From Arthrobacter celericrescens (GTDB lineage Bacteria > Actinomycetota > Actinomycetes > Actinomycetales > Micrococcaceae), in the NCBI RefSeq assembly GCF_003614925.1, contig NZ_QYLP01000101.1, positions 1-64,000 on the forward strand: a stretch of 64,000 bases of DNA, read 5' to 3'. A model generated the notes under the pieces. It did not search any database. It was not told where the DNA came from and saw nothing but the letters and a program-made list of their open reading frames with translations. The translations under genes and the position numbers were made by a program. Positions 17,674 through 25,702 of this stretch are shown here, piece after piece (position 1 is the stretch's first letter; each line of letters starts with the position of its first letter).

Positions 17674-18623
17674 ACGCCGCCGCTGGCCAGTCCATCATGC
17701 TGGTAGCCGGGCTGGTCGGCGTATACCTGGCGTTGCTGCTCGTGGTGCTGTTGGTGCTCAAGCCCAGCCGGACCCTCGACCTCCAACGGCGCCAGCCTGG
17801 AATCCAGGCCCGACAATCCGCTTTGACGGTACTCACCGACAATGCAAAAGGGGCCATCGACTCGAGGATCCATAATGGATCGGGCGGACTGCTCTCTCAA
17901 GCCCGACTGGATGCGGCAGGCCTGAAAAAGCAGGCATCGGACTACATTCTGATCTCGAGCGTCACAGTGCTTCTCGCCGGCGTCGTTGGCTTTCTCCTCG
18001 CAGGCGTGCTGTTCGCTATCCTGATGTGCCTTGTCGCGGTGTTGGGTCTGTTCCTGACTTTGAAGCTGCTGACGTACCGGCGCCAGTCACGATTCGATGA
18101 ACAGGTCCCGGATACTCTCCAGATGCTGACAGGTGGTATGCGAGCCGGCCACAGCTTGCTGCGTGCCGTCGACGCGGCGGCCAAGGAAAGCGAATCCCCG
18201 ATGTCCGAGGAACTCACGCGGATTGTGAACGAAACCAGGATCGGCCGGGATCTCGGCGAGTCGATGAACGAAGTCGCCGCCAGGACCTCGAACGAGGACT
18301 TCACGTGGATTACACAGGCAATCGAAATCCATCGCGAAGTCGGCGGCGATCTGGCGGAAGTCCTGGACCATGTGGGCGAAACAATTCGCGACAGGAACCA
18401 GATCCGCAGGCAGGTGAGGGCCCTCAGCGCAGAAGGAAGGGTCTCGGCGTTGGTCCTCGTCGCGCTTCCGGTGGTCATGTTTGTGGTGCTCTGCTTCATG
18501 AATCCCTTGTACGCGCAGACGTTCACGTCTACGTTCGCCGGATTCGTCATGATTGCCGCCACGGTAGTCATGCTCACCCTGGGTTCTCTCTGGCTCAACC
18601 GCCTCATCAAGCCGAAATACTAG
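17670..18623 (+). CDS. tadB: Tad inner-membrane platform protein TadB
   Basis: A 317-residue polytopic membrane protein of the GspF/TadB family. An N-terminal helix (residues 8-33), two helices near 92-130 and two at the C-terminus flank a cytoplasmic domain that contains LQMLTGGMRAGHSLLRAV, typical of the F-domain. It would form the assembly platform with TadC and interact with TadA. It starts inside the tadA stop (ATGA) and is followed by tadC after nine bases. Confidence 0.9.
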   Translation: MNAAAGQSIMLVAGLVGVYLALLLVVLLVLKPSRTLDLQRRQPGIQARQSALTVLTDNAKGAIDSRIHNGSGGLLSQARLDAAGLKKQASDYILISSVTVLLAGVVGFLLAGVLFAILMCLVAVLGLFLTLKLLTYRRQSRFDEQVPDTLQMLTGGMRAGHSLLRAVDAAAKESESPMSEELTRIVNETRIGRDLGESMNEVAARTSNEDFTWITQAIEIHREVGGDLAEVLDHVGETIRDRNQIRRQVRALSAEGRVSALVLVALPVVMFVVLCFMNPLYAQTFTSTFAGFVMIAATVVMLTLGSLWLNRLIKPKY

Positions 18624-18632
18624 GAGTCAGTC

Positions 18633-19511
18633 ATGCAGATCTACGCGTATGCCGCCATGCTGGCAATAGTTGCTCCAGTGTCCTGGATGGTGTGGCTCGC
18701 TCTAACCGGAGACCGCGCCGCAATGCGGAACATTCGGAGGAACCTCGGACAGAAAACAGCCGTCGCCGTCAAGCCGGCAAATGCCGCCCAATGGTTGTCA
18801 GACATTTCCCGACAGATTGCACCAGGCGGGTACGTGGCCTGGCTTGACAAGCAATTGGCCGGAGCCGGGCGGCCCAAAGACTGGCCGCTCGGCCGGGTGC
18901 TCATGCTCAAGCCACTCCTCGCCTTGGGCGGTGCAGTCCTCGGCGTTCTGCTGTTCGTTGGCGATCCGTCTGCAGGCAAAGTACTGCTGGGTTTCGCGGC
19001 AACGGGCATAGCCTACTTCGTACCGGACATCCTCATCCGTTCCAATGCCCAGAAGCGACGGGAAGCGATGAAGATGGCCCTTCCCAATGCCCTGGACCAG
19101 ATGCTCATCTCGGTCCAGGCCGGTCTCGGTTTCGAAGCCGCCATGGCACGAGCCGCGGAAAACGGAAAAGGACCCCTCGCCGACGAGTTCATCCGGACCC
19201 TTCAAGATATCCAAGTTGGTCGGAGCCGAAAGGAAGCATACTTGGATCTTGCCGACCGCGTGGACGTGAGGGACGTACGTAGCTTCGTCAGGGCAGTCGT
19301 CCAAGCTGACGCCTACGGCATCGCCATTGCAAAGGTACTCAAGGCGCAAGCTGGTGAAATGCGGCTCAAGCGCCGGCAGCGTGCCGAAGAACATGCCATG
19401 AAGATCCCGGTCAAGATCCTCTTCCCGCTGATCACCTGCATTTTCCCGGCTTTGCTCGTAATCATCCTGGGCCCGGCGGTACTGTCGATCGTCAAGATGT
19501 TCCAGGGGTGA
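18633..19511 (+). CDS. tadC: Tad inner-membrane platform protein TadC
   Basis: A 292-residue partner of TadB in the same GspF-like family. It has an N-terminal membrane helix, two central helices (about 90-130), the cytoplasmic F-domain with PNALDQMLISVQAGLGFEAA, and a C-terminal hydrophobic helix. Length and position after tadB are as expected for Tad clusters. Its stop overlaps the start of the terminal pilin-like gene. Confidence 0.9.
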   Translation: MQIYAYAAMLAIVAPVSWMVWLALTGDRAAMRNIRRNLGQKTAVAVKPANAAQWLSDISRQIAPGGYVAWLDKQLAGAGRPKDWPLGRVLMLKPLLALGGAVLGVLLFVGDPSAGKVLLGFAATGIAYFVPDILIRSNAQKRREAMKMALPNALDQMLISVQAGLGFEAAMARAAENGKGPLADEFIRTLQDIQVGRSRKEAYLDLADRVDVRDVRSFVRAVVQADAYGIAIAKVLKAQAGEMRLKRRQRAEEHAMKIPVKILFPLITCIFPALLVIILGPAVLSIVKMFQG

Positions 19512-19723
19512 ACACAATGTCCAGCCTGGAACAGGACGACAGCGTCCCCGCAGATCCTGACCCCCGGGACAACGAACGCGGGAGCATGGCCACCGAGTAT
19601 TCGGTCCTGATGGCCTTCATGATCACGCTGGTCATAGTAGGCGTCACCGCATTCGGTTTAGCGCTGAGTGAGCACTACGACTACCTCAACGCCACATTGA
19701 AAACCGCCCTCGGCCTCCCCTAA
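19508..19723 (+). CDS. Second Flp-like pilin at the end of the tad operon
   Basis: A 71-residue prepilin-like protein. A long hydrophilic acidic N-terminus (about 27 residues) ends in GSMATEYSVLMAF, which keeps the glycine processing site and the Glu-Tyr pair of Flp pilins, followed by a hydrophobic helix and a short tail. The GTG at 19508 overlaps the tadC stop; the ATG at 19517 is an alternative. Its leader is more acidic than that of the first pilin and it lacks that pilin's C-terminal stretch, so it may be a minor or initiating subunit. That role is inference. Confidence 0.8.
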   Translation: MNTMSSLEQDDSVPADPDPRDNERGSMATEYSVLMAFMITLVIVGVTAFGLALSEHYDYLNATLKTALGLP

Positions 19724-19790
19724 CCCACCAACCATCCAAAACCAGCCTGTCTGGGCAGGCACTGGAGTACCTCGACGCCACCGCCGGCAA

Positions 19791-20054
19791 CTACTGGGCC
19801 TGCCGGAGGGAGGTACCCGATTTGGCACCCTTTGCGAGGGGGCGCCACCATACCGACCACCCGGTACCCAGAGCCGCAGTGGTCATCCCGACCCCCTTCC
19901 GGTACCCAGAGCCGGAAGGGGGTCTCTCACGTTCGGGAAAAGCGCGCACCGCCCCCGTCGGCCTCATGAAGCCAGTGATAATCAGCATCAGGAAGAAAAG
20001 ACCGATGGCTACAGCAGCCCAGCCCCCGAATCGACGCCGTTGACACGGACACAT
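19791..20054 (-). CDS. Doubtful small membrane protein
   Basis: An 87-codon frame whose first third looks protein-like: a basic start (CQRRRFGG), one hydrophobic helix (WAAVAIGLFFLMLIITGFM) and a short polar tail. The remainder runs through the tad terminator hairpin and has no protein-like character, so the true gene may be broken or absent. It lies downstream of, and in the same direction as, the frameshifted gene at 20190-20746. No family recognised. Confidence 0.3.
   Translation of the reverse strand: MCPCQRRRFGGWAAVAIGLFFLMLIITGFMRPTGAVRAFPERERPPSGSGYRKGVGMTTAALGTGWSVWWRPLAKGAKSGTSLRQAQ
19890..19924 (+). terminator. Terminator of the tad operon
   Basis: Perfect 13-bp stem (GACCCCCTTCCGG with its complement) and a 9-base loop, 166 bases past the last pilin gene. 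Part of the sequence GGTACCCAGAGCC occurs twice here (19863 and 19901), which may reflect a small duplication. Confidence 0.7.
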
Positions 20055-20189
20055 GCCAACGATGGAGCGCCGGCAGGCCTACAGCTCAGCCTTTTCCCCG
20101 GGTTGCGATGGCGGGGACGCCTGGGGGAACCGGGGCAGGGCGCGGTCGGGGGGTGTGGAACAGCGAGAGGGCGAGCCTGCGATAGGTGT

Positions 20190-20746
20190 TCAGTCCCAGT
20201 CGCGGACCCGCAGGGATGCGGTGAACGTGGTCTTGGAGCTCTTCCAGACGCGGACGATGTTCAGGGGAACCGGGTCGGCGCCGGGCAGTTCGAAGGCGAC
20301 GGCCCCGGCGTCGGGGAGCGCGCGGCCTCGACCTGGACGGCGGCGCCGCCCATCGAGATAACCAGCAGCCGGCCGGGGACCCCGGCCACGGTGACGGGGA
20401 CCCGGTGTGCGCTCCTTCGTGAGGTGGCGAATTCGGCCACCCGGATCCGCAGGGTTCCCAGGACGAGAACCACCCCGGAGAGGACCAGCCAGACACCTGC
20501 GGCGACCGGGGAGCCCGGGCTGGTCCTCCACGCGGAAAGACGCAGCACGGGCTCCCCGACGTTCTCCGTCGTCGCGCGGACCGGTTTCGCCGCTGACGTG
20601 CCGGCGCCAAAGGCCACTATGAGGCGGAAGGAATCGATGGTCTGTCCGTCCGTGCCGAACGTCCGGAAACTCGACCGCTTCGCTCGCAACAACACCAGGC
20701 CGGGCAAGGAGCGCGGCCACTGACCAATCAGCCGGCCGGTAAACAC
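20190..20746 (-). pseudogene. Frameshifted hypothetical membrane protein gene
   Basis: Two overlapping minus-strand frames together make one plausible protein. The upstream frame encodes a membrane helix (PVAAGVWLVLSGVVLVLGTL) and a sheet-like region (RVPVTVAGVPGRLLVISMGG) but then turns into Pro/Ser-rich nonsense. The other frame supplies a sensible C-terminus (AVAFELPGADPVPLNIVRVW, ending RVRDWD). One extra base in the GGGG run at 20313-20316 would join them as EAARSPDAGAVAFEL. This is either a real single-base deletion or an assembly error. The start (GTG/ATG near 20746) is uncertain. I do not recognise the family. Confidence 0.5.
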
Positions 20747-20749
20747 GGT

Positions 20750-20783
20750 AAGGCCTCTGCGCTGTCGGTGACGCAGAGGCCTT
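20750..20783. terminator. Hairpin upstream of the frameshifted gene
   Basis: Perfect 12-bp stem AAGGCCTCTGCG with its complement and a 10-base loop. It lies between the frameshifted gene and the insertion sequence. It looks like a terminator left from a gene no longer present, or serves the plus strand. Confidence 0.5.
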
Positions 20784-20881
20784 GTGCCGCCCCCTCCCCA
20801 TGAGGCTGCTTCAGGTTATGCCCGCACAGTCTGGCAAGCAAGAGGGCGCGTTGACTCATAGAAAACCTCCGCGTAGCTGGA

Positions 20882-20907
20882 TACGTTGCCTCATTTGAAA
20901 ACCTCCG
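20882..20907 (+). repeat. Left inverted repeat of outer IS
   Basis: 26-base sequence beginning TACGTTGCCTCATTTG, perfectly complementary to 23680-23705. A degenerate direct copy lies at 20850-20871, and the 16-mer GAAAACCTCCGCGTAG occurs at 20861 and again at 20897. Confidence 0.85.
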
Positions 20908-20948
20908 CGTAGCGGCGTGGTTGGCAAGTGTGGCGGTGTTTGGGGGCT

Positions 20949-21659
20949 ATGCCCGTTTTCATGGAGCTAACGATGGCCCAGCGGCAAGCTGTGACGAAGA
21001 AAAAGGCCCTCGCCTATAAGGGTGCTGATCGTGCAGGGAAGTCCCGGATCCTGAATGAACTGGTCGAGCTGACCGGTTGGCACCGGGACTACGCCCGGGC
21101 GGCGTTGCGCGATGCCTTGGTGTTGAAGATCGTAAGACCCAGGCCAGGCAGGACCCCGGTATACGGGCCTGATTTGCTGCCTGCCCTCATCAAGTGCTGG
21201 GCCGTGCTGCGCGCCCCTGCCGGCAGGCTGCTTGCCCCAATGCTGCCTGTCCTGGTGCCGCTGCTGCGCCGGGACCGGGAGCTTGAGCTGACCGATGAAC
21301 AGGCCGGACTGCTGATGCGGATGAGTGCAGCGACCATCGACCGGAAACTCGCCGGCGAACGGGCAAAACTTTTACCGCGCGGGCGGTCCCATACCAAGCC
21401 GGGCACGCTGCTCAAATCCCAGATCCCGGTCCGCACCTGGGCCCAGTGGGATGACGCCGTCCCGGGGTTTGTGGAGATCGACCTGGTGGGCCACGAGGGA
21501 GGCAACAACTTCGGCGAGTTCTGCTGCACCCTGACGGTGACGGACATCGCCACGGGCTGGACCGTGAACCGGTCGGTGCGGAACAAGGCCGCCAAATGGG
21601 TGTTCGAGGCCCTCGAACACGTCACCGAGGTGTTCCCGTTCCCGATCATCGGCATCGAT
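20949..21659 (+). pseudogene. Transposase of outer IS, 5' part
   Basis: N-terminal part of an integrase-core (rve, DDE) transposase. It begins with a DNA-binding region (MAQRQAVTKKKALAY, then ILNELVELTGWHRDYAR) and reaches the first two catalytic aspartates: FVEIDLVGHEGG and the interrupted IIGID. Several starts are possible (GTG 20928, ATG 20949 or 20961). The reading frame is cut at 21659 by an IS256-family element. Joining 21659 to 23138 restores one uninterrupted frame of roughly 400 codons, so the gene was intact when the inner element inserted. Confidence 0.85.
21652..21659. repeat. Target-site duplication, left copy
   Basis: GCATCGAT immediately left of the inner IS. The same eight bases recur at 23130-23137 on its right side. 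Eight bases is a usual duplication length for the IS256 family. Confidence 0.9.
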
Positions 21660-23129
21660 GGGGGTGTCAGATGGTTTGTGTAGGAGTTCCGGTCCTTTGT
21701 TGTTTGGAGAAAACTGTGACCATGGCTGGTTCAAGTGAAGAGCTCGGCGCGGAGCTTGCGGCGAAGGTGGCTGCTGCCGGCGGGATGGAGCAGTTGCGGG
21801 AGTCTGGTGCGTTTGAGGAGTTGATGGCGCAGATCGATTCCGGTGAGCTGCAGATCGATGGCAAGAACGGTTTCCTGAACCAGATGATCAAGGCCGTTCT
21901 TGAGCGCGGACTCAAGTCCGAGCTTTCCGGCCATCTGGGCTATGAAAAGGGCGATCCCGCGGCACGGGCGCTGCCAAACTCACGCAACGGCTTCTATCCA
22001 AAGACCCTGGCCAGCCAGGCCGGGGAGGTTGAACTGGCCATTCCGCGGGACCGGAACGGATCCTTCGTTCCGCGGCTGGTGCCCAAAGGCTCCCGCCGCA
22101 CGGGTGGTTTGGATGAAATCATTGTCAGCCTTTACGCCGGCGGGATGACCGTGCGGGACATCCAGCACCATCTGGAATCGACCATCGGAACCGAACTGTC
22201 CCACGAAACGATTTCCAAAATTACCGACGATGTCCTCGATGAGGTGATGATCTGGCAGCGCCGCCCGCTGGATCCGATCTACCCGATCCTGTATCTGGAC
22301 GCCATCGTCGTGAAAATCCGCGACGGGGCCCAGGTACGCAACAAATCCGCGCACATTGCCGTGGGAGTGGATATGGACGGCATCAAGCACGTGCTCGGGA
22401 TCTGGGTCGAGGCCACCGAGGGGGCCAAGTTCTGGGCAGGGGTCTGCGCGGAGCTGGCCAACCGCGGAGTCCGGGACGTGCTCATTGTCTGCTGCGACGG
22501 GTTGACGGGCTTTCCCGAAGCGATCGCCGCGACGTGGCCCCTGGCTACGGTCCAGACCTGCGTGGTGCACCTGATCCGGGCCTCGATGCGGTTCATCGGC
22601 TACAACGATCGGAAACGGGTTGCAGCCGCCCTCAAACCCATCTACACGGCATCGTCGGCCGAAGCGGCGGAAACGGAACTGGAGGCATTCGCCTCCTCCG
22701 AGCTGGGCAAAAAGTACCGCGCCACGATCAACACCTGGCGCAACAGCTGGGAAAAGTTCGTCCCCTTCCTGGCCTTCCCTCCGCCACTGCGGCGGGTGAT
22801 TTACACAACCAACGCCATCGAATCGCTGAACTACCAGCTACGCAAAATCATCAAGAACCGCGGCCATTTTCCGAATGACACTGCCGCGGTCAAACTGCTC
22901 TGGCTGGCCATCTGCAACATCGAAGACAAACGCGCCAGCGAACGCGCGAAAATCCACGGCCAGGCTCGCGAGAACAGAGGCAAATCCGTGCACACGCTCA
23001 TTGAAGGATCCCAAGGCCAGGGCTGGAACGAAGCACTCGGCATCCTCGCCCTGACCTACCCCGAACGCATCGAACCCTACCTGGGCTGACCCACCGGCCG
23101 GTCACTTACACAAAAATCTTGACAAGCTC
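21660..23129 (+). mobile_element. IS256-family insertion sequence
   Basis: A 1470-bp element with one transposase gene, flanked by the 8-bp duplication GCATCGAT. The ends are imperfect inverted repeats: both read inward as TGTCA..GAT..TTTGTGTA after about five terminal bases. It sits in the transposase gene of another IS in the same orientation. The transposase is intact, so the element may still be mobile. Confidence 0.92.
21716..23089 (+). CDS. IS256-family (mutator-type) transposase
   Basis: Full-length DDE transposase of about 457 residues. The start is GTG at 21716 (five bases after GGAGA) or ATG at 21722. Typical features are the zinc-free N-terminal half with AVLERGLKSELSGHLGYE, the LPNSRNG motif, and catalytic residues in YLDAIVVKIRD, CCDGLTGFPEAI and TTNAIESLNYQLRK (D, D, E). 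No frameshift or stop is visible. It cuts and pastes or copies its own IS; no cargo gene is carried. Confidence 0.95.
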   Translation: MTMAGSSEELGAELAAKVAAAGGMEQLRESGAFEELMAQIDSGELQIDGKNGFLNQMIKAVLERGLKSELSGHLGYEKGDPAARALPNSRNGFYPKTLASQAGEVELAIPRDRNGSFVPRLVPKGSRRTGGLDEIIVSLYAGGMTVRDIQHHLESTIGTELSHETISKITDDVLDEVMIWQRRPLDPIYPILYLDAIVVKIRDGAQVRNKSAHIAVGVDMDGIKHVLGIWVEATEGAKFWAGVCAELANRGVRDVLIVCCDGLTGFPEAIAATWPLATVQTCVVHLIRASMRFIGYNDRKRVAAALKPIYTASSAEAAETELEAFASSELGKKYRATINTWRNSWEKFVPFLAFPPPLRRVIYTTNAIESLNYQLRKIIKNRGHFPNDTAAVKLLWLAICNIEDKRASERAKIHGQARENRGKSVHTLIEGSQGQGWNEALGILALTYPERIEPYLG

Positions 23130-23137
23130 GCATCGAT
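23130..23137. repeat. Target-site duplication, right copy
   Basis: GCATCGAT directly right of the inner IS end, identical to 21652-21659. Both copies are unmutated, which argues for recent insertion. Confidence 0.9.
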
Positions 23138-23635
23138 TCGGACAACGGTTCCGAGTTCATCAACGAGCATCTGTTGGCCTACTGCCATGCACATCAGATC
23201 ACGTTCACCCGGTCCCGGCCCGGCAACAAGAACGACGGAGCCCACGTGGAGCAGAAGAACTGGGCCAGGGTCCGGGAACTGGTCGGCTACCTGCGCTACG
23301 ACACCGCCGCGGAACTGGCCAAACTCAACGAAATCTGGGAGCTGGACCGCGTGTTCACCAACTACCTCCTGCCACAGCAGAAGCTACTCTCCAAACAGCG
23401 GCACGGCGCGAAAGTCACCAAGAAACACGACGCGCCAGCCACACCCCACCAACGCGCGATCCGGCATGAACGGATGCACAAACGCCCGGTCATCCAGATG
23501 AACGCGGCCTTCAAACGCATCAAGCCAGGAGCCCTCTCACGCCAGATCCTGGCACTGACCGGACAGCTGGAAACACTGGCCCTGGCCAAGAAACCAGCAC
23601 CCCTCAAACCCGTCAACCGCGCCTGGAACAACTAG
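23138..23635 (+). pseudogene. Transposase of outer IS, 3' part
   Basis: Continuation of the interrupted integrase-core transposase. Removal of the inner IS and one target copy gives IIGIDSDNGSEFINEH, the standard second-aspartate motif. The catalytic Glu follows in AHVEQKNWARVRELVGY, about 35 residues later as expected for DDE enzymes. The C-terminus (ending RAWNN) is basic. An internal ATG could start only a fragment, so no function is expected. Confidence 0.85.
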
Positions 23636-23679
23636 GCATCCCGAAAGCCCGATTCAACGAGGCAACAACACCACTCATC

Positions 23680-23705
23680 CGGAGGTTTTCAAATGAGGCA
23701 ACGTA
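23680..23705 (-). repeat. Right inverted repeat of outer IS
   Basis: 26 bases perfectly complementary to 20882-20907. A degenerate copy of the inner 23 bases lies at 23715-23737, mirroring the doubled repeat at the left end. Confidence 0.85.
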
Positions 23706-23769
23706 TTACTCTTCCCGGAGGTATTGCTTTGAGGCAACAGGGAGGGAGGGCACCCAAAGCAGACGGTCC

Positions 23770-24144
23770 TTGACGGTCGTACCCTGCTTCGCAGATGGGT
23801 ACCAGTTCCCGGCTTCCAGCGGTAACGACCTCGTCGTTCCCGACTTCTACCCCACCCGCGGCAAGGACCACGGCAAATCGGTTGCGATCCCAAAGACCAC
23901 TGCCCTGTTCAACACCACCGGGACAGCAGGCATGGTGGCGGCAGGTCCTCGGACCAGACACGGCCCAAGCCTTCCCCACCGAAGATAATCAACTGGTTCG
24001 AATGGGACAAGGTGGAGAACGAGGTTTGTTCCAAGGGTCGACTGGACGGCAGCCACCACACCGGCGGTCCGCGAGGGCTTCACCACAGAGCTGCCCGCCT
24101 GGCTGCACTTCAGATCCGGGCAACCTACGGCGCTCAGACGGTAA
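23770..24144 (+). pseudogene. Decayed glycoside hydrolase, C-terminal remnant
   Basis: Protein-like segments run consecutively through different frames: GNDLVVPDFYPTRGKDHG and VAIPKTTALFNTTG (to about 23925), then AWWRQVLGPDTAQAFP (23930-23977), then KIINWFEWDKVENEV (23982-24026), then VDWTAATTPAVREGF to a TAA at 24142. Read together they resemble the C-terminal part of secreted (beta/alpha)8 glycoside hydrolases such as GH26-like proteins, which end in a W-F-E-W-x-K segment and a V-D-W-T segment. This family match is from memory. At least three frame changes make it non-functional. Its 5' part is missing next to the IS. Confidence 0.6.
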
Positions 24145-24645
24145 GTGCGCACGCCGGGAGGGGTGGCCCCCACCCTAAGACGGGTGGGAGCCACGAATCG
24201 CCCGCCCCATCTCCATGGCAGGGGACTGGGCGTCCGCCTGGGTCCTCCGAGGAATGGGCTCTACAGGCGCCGTCAACCGGGAGAATCTTCGCGGTGACAC
24301 GATGCTACGTGGCACCGACGGTCTAGGGAACATCAATTGAGTACACATGCCCCGCCTCCGCCGTGAAAGACAGGTACCGACTACTCGGGTGCCGCGAAGT
24401 AACTCGCGCTTACCCTTCAAGCAAGCGCGCAGGCGGCGCGCTGGCATTCCACGGAATGTCGCGTCTCGAAAGGCTGGGCGGTGGAGACGGTGAAGCGGGG
24501 GTGCTAGTTGCTCCACGTATCCAAGAACGGGATTCTTTGCTGAACGTGCCGGCCAGTACATGCAGGCCGTACGGTCCGTGATCGGGCGGCCACGGCTTGC
24601 GAATAGCGAAACATGGTTCAGAACCTGGACAAAGGAACAAGGAAC
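24145..24645. other. Gap between the decayed hydrolase and the small secreted protein gene
   Basis: About 500 bases. A hairpin at 24163-24194 (GTGGC..CCCACCC pairing with GGGTGGG..GCCAC), 19 bases after the pseudogene stop, is probably that gene's old terminator. The rest should include the promoter of the downstream secreted-protein gene. No other gene seen. Confidence 0.5.
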
Positions 24646-24969
24646 ATGAAGAAACTATGGGCTGCCGGCGCTGTGGCCGGACTCGTCCTGCTGGGTGTTG
24701 CACCTTCGGCGATGGCTTCCCCGCCGCCGGACCACCAAGTCACCTACTGCCACGCAACACACAGCGAGAAGAACCCGTTCGTGGTCATCACCACCGATGA
24801 GATCGCCGTGGTAGCGGGACATCAGAACCACCAGGACTTCGAAGATGTCATTCCGCCCTTCGACTGGGCGCTGCCCAACACGAGCGGGCACTTCGATGGC
24901 CTGAACTGGGGACCCGGAGCGGAGGACTTCATCGCCAACGGCTGCGTCGCAGGACCTCCGACGAGCTGA
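24646..24969 (+). CDS. Small secreted protein with CHAT-type motif
   Basis: A 107-residue predicted exported protein. The N-terminus is a Sec signal (KKLWAAGAVAGLVLLGVAPS, cleavage near AMA-S). The mature part contains VTYCHATHSEKNPFVV, a GHQNHQDFEDVIPPF stretch and a C-terminal cysteine, so the two cysteines may form a disulfide. A similar C-H-A-T-x-S...N-P-F/Y...G-H...I-P-P-F pattern occurs in actinobacterial secreted or wall proteins of unknown function, from memory. The ATG follows AAGGAACAAGGAAC. It stands alone in an accessory region and is followed by a terminator. Confidence 0.8.
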   Translation: MKKLWAAGAVAGLVLLGVAPSAMASPPPDHQVTYCHATHSEKNPFVVITTDEIAVVAGHQNHQDFEDVIPPFDWALPNTSGHFDGLNWGPGAEDFIANGCVAGPPTS

Positions 24970-25031
24970 TCGGGGAGAATCCCTCCCACGGAGGAAAACA
25001 GGTTCGGCCAGCGCCGCACCTTGGCATGAAG

Positions 25032-25055
25032 GCCCGGTCCCCGGCGGGACCGGGC
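25032..25055 (+). terminator. Terminator of the small secreted protein gene
   Basis: Stem GCCCGGTCC / GGACCGGGC with a 6-base loop, followed by TTTCA, about 60 bases past the stop. Confidence 0.75.
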
Positions 25056-25057
25056 TT

Positions 25058-25309
25058 TCACGCTTCCGTTCGACCAGGCTTGGTCGGCATGTTGTAGTTT
25101 TGGGCGATTCCCACTTTGTTGAGCCTTCCCAGTTGTTCATCGGAGACGTTCAACGGCCCGATGTCCGTGGCCTTGCCGCCGTCCCAGTTGTACCAGTCAG
25201 AAAAGCTCACGCTCGTCTCCGACGTGTACGTCCATTCGCCGCCCGGACTGCTCGGCGGGTATACGGTCACCTGGCCCCTGGGTGCTGTGGCTAATACCGC
25301 CGCTTTGCG
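25058..25309 (-). pseudogene. Hypothetical protein fragment, probably 5'-truncated
   Basis: A minus-strand frame of about 80 codons with convincing amino-acid composition: VTVYPPSSPGGEWTYTSET, SFSDWYNWDGG, then IGPLNVSDEQLGRLNKVG. It ends at 25058. Upstream the frame closes at a stop near 25319 and offers only weak starts (GTG at 25270 without a good ribosome-binding site). It looks like the C-terminal part of a protein that lost its start. Family not recognised. It could instead be a short intact gene using a rare start. Confidence 0.4.
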
Positions 25310-25702
25310 TAGAACCAGTCAGCTCATCTTTGCCGATGCAGTAGCCCTTTCAATCGGTGCTCACTGGATAGGCGACCGGCCCCGTGACACCGGAAGTGCG
25401 GCGTCTTCCAGCGCTTTCCTGGCGAGGTTCTCGACGTCGGTGCCGACCTGATTGGAACGTCCTCTGCGGGGACCGGGTTCACCGAGCCCTCCAGGGTAGG
25501 CGTCCTCTCCCGCGGTATGGCCGCCCGGATCATTTCCTTCTTCCCCAAATCCGGTCCGCGAACCGGCAGAGCCCCGCGATTAGTCCCTGCGGTCACCGCC
25601 CTGGCCGCCCGCACTCTGGCTGGCCTTCTCCTGCTCGTCGGCATTGGCCTGCAATGCCGTGCACGGTCCCATGGGCAGGACTTCCCATGGGACGTGAAAC
25701 GG
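25310..25702. other. Unassigned stretch before truA
   Basis: About 390 bases downstream of truA with no gene I can support. Several short protein-like pieces occur in different plus-strand frames, which may be more decayed coding sequence. A perfect 10-bp hairpin at 25666-25693 lies just after truA. Confidence 0.4.
25666..25693 (-). terminator. Hairpin downstream of truA
   Basis: Perfect stem GTCCCATGGG / CCCATGGGAC with an 8-base loop, 10 bases past the truA stop on the minus strand. No T-tract follows, so termination strength is uncertain. Confidence 0.5.

Larger units (their letters stand above)
19724..20189. other. Gap after the tad operon
   Basis: This 466-base stretch holds the tad terminator hairpin (19890-19924) and, on the minus strand, one doubtful small open frame (19791-20054) with a convincing membrane helix. 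I see no other gene. Confidence 0.5.
20850..23737 (+). mobile_element. Outer insertion sequence with integrase-core transposase, interrupted
   Basis: An IS whose transposase gene (20949-21659 plus 23138-23635) is split by a second IS. Its ends carry a perfect 26-bp inverted repeat: 20882-20907 and 23680-23705. Just outside each lies a second, degenerate copy of the same motif about 36 bases away (20850-20871 and 23715-23737), so the true tips may be the outer copies. No clear target duplication was seen outside. Without the inserted element it would be about 1.4 kb. The IS family is not assigned. Confidence 0.8.

Noticed and set aside
20850..20912. Repeats resembling a small CRISPR array
   Set aside because: There are only two copies, one degenerate, and the same motif is inverted at the other end of the IS, so they are transposon end repeats. 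No cas genes are present.
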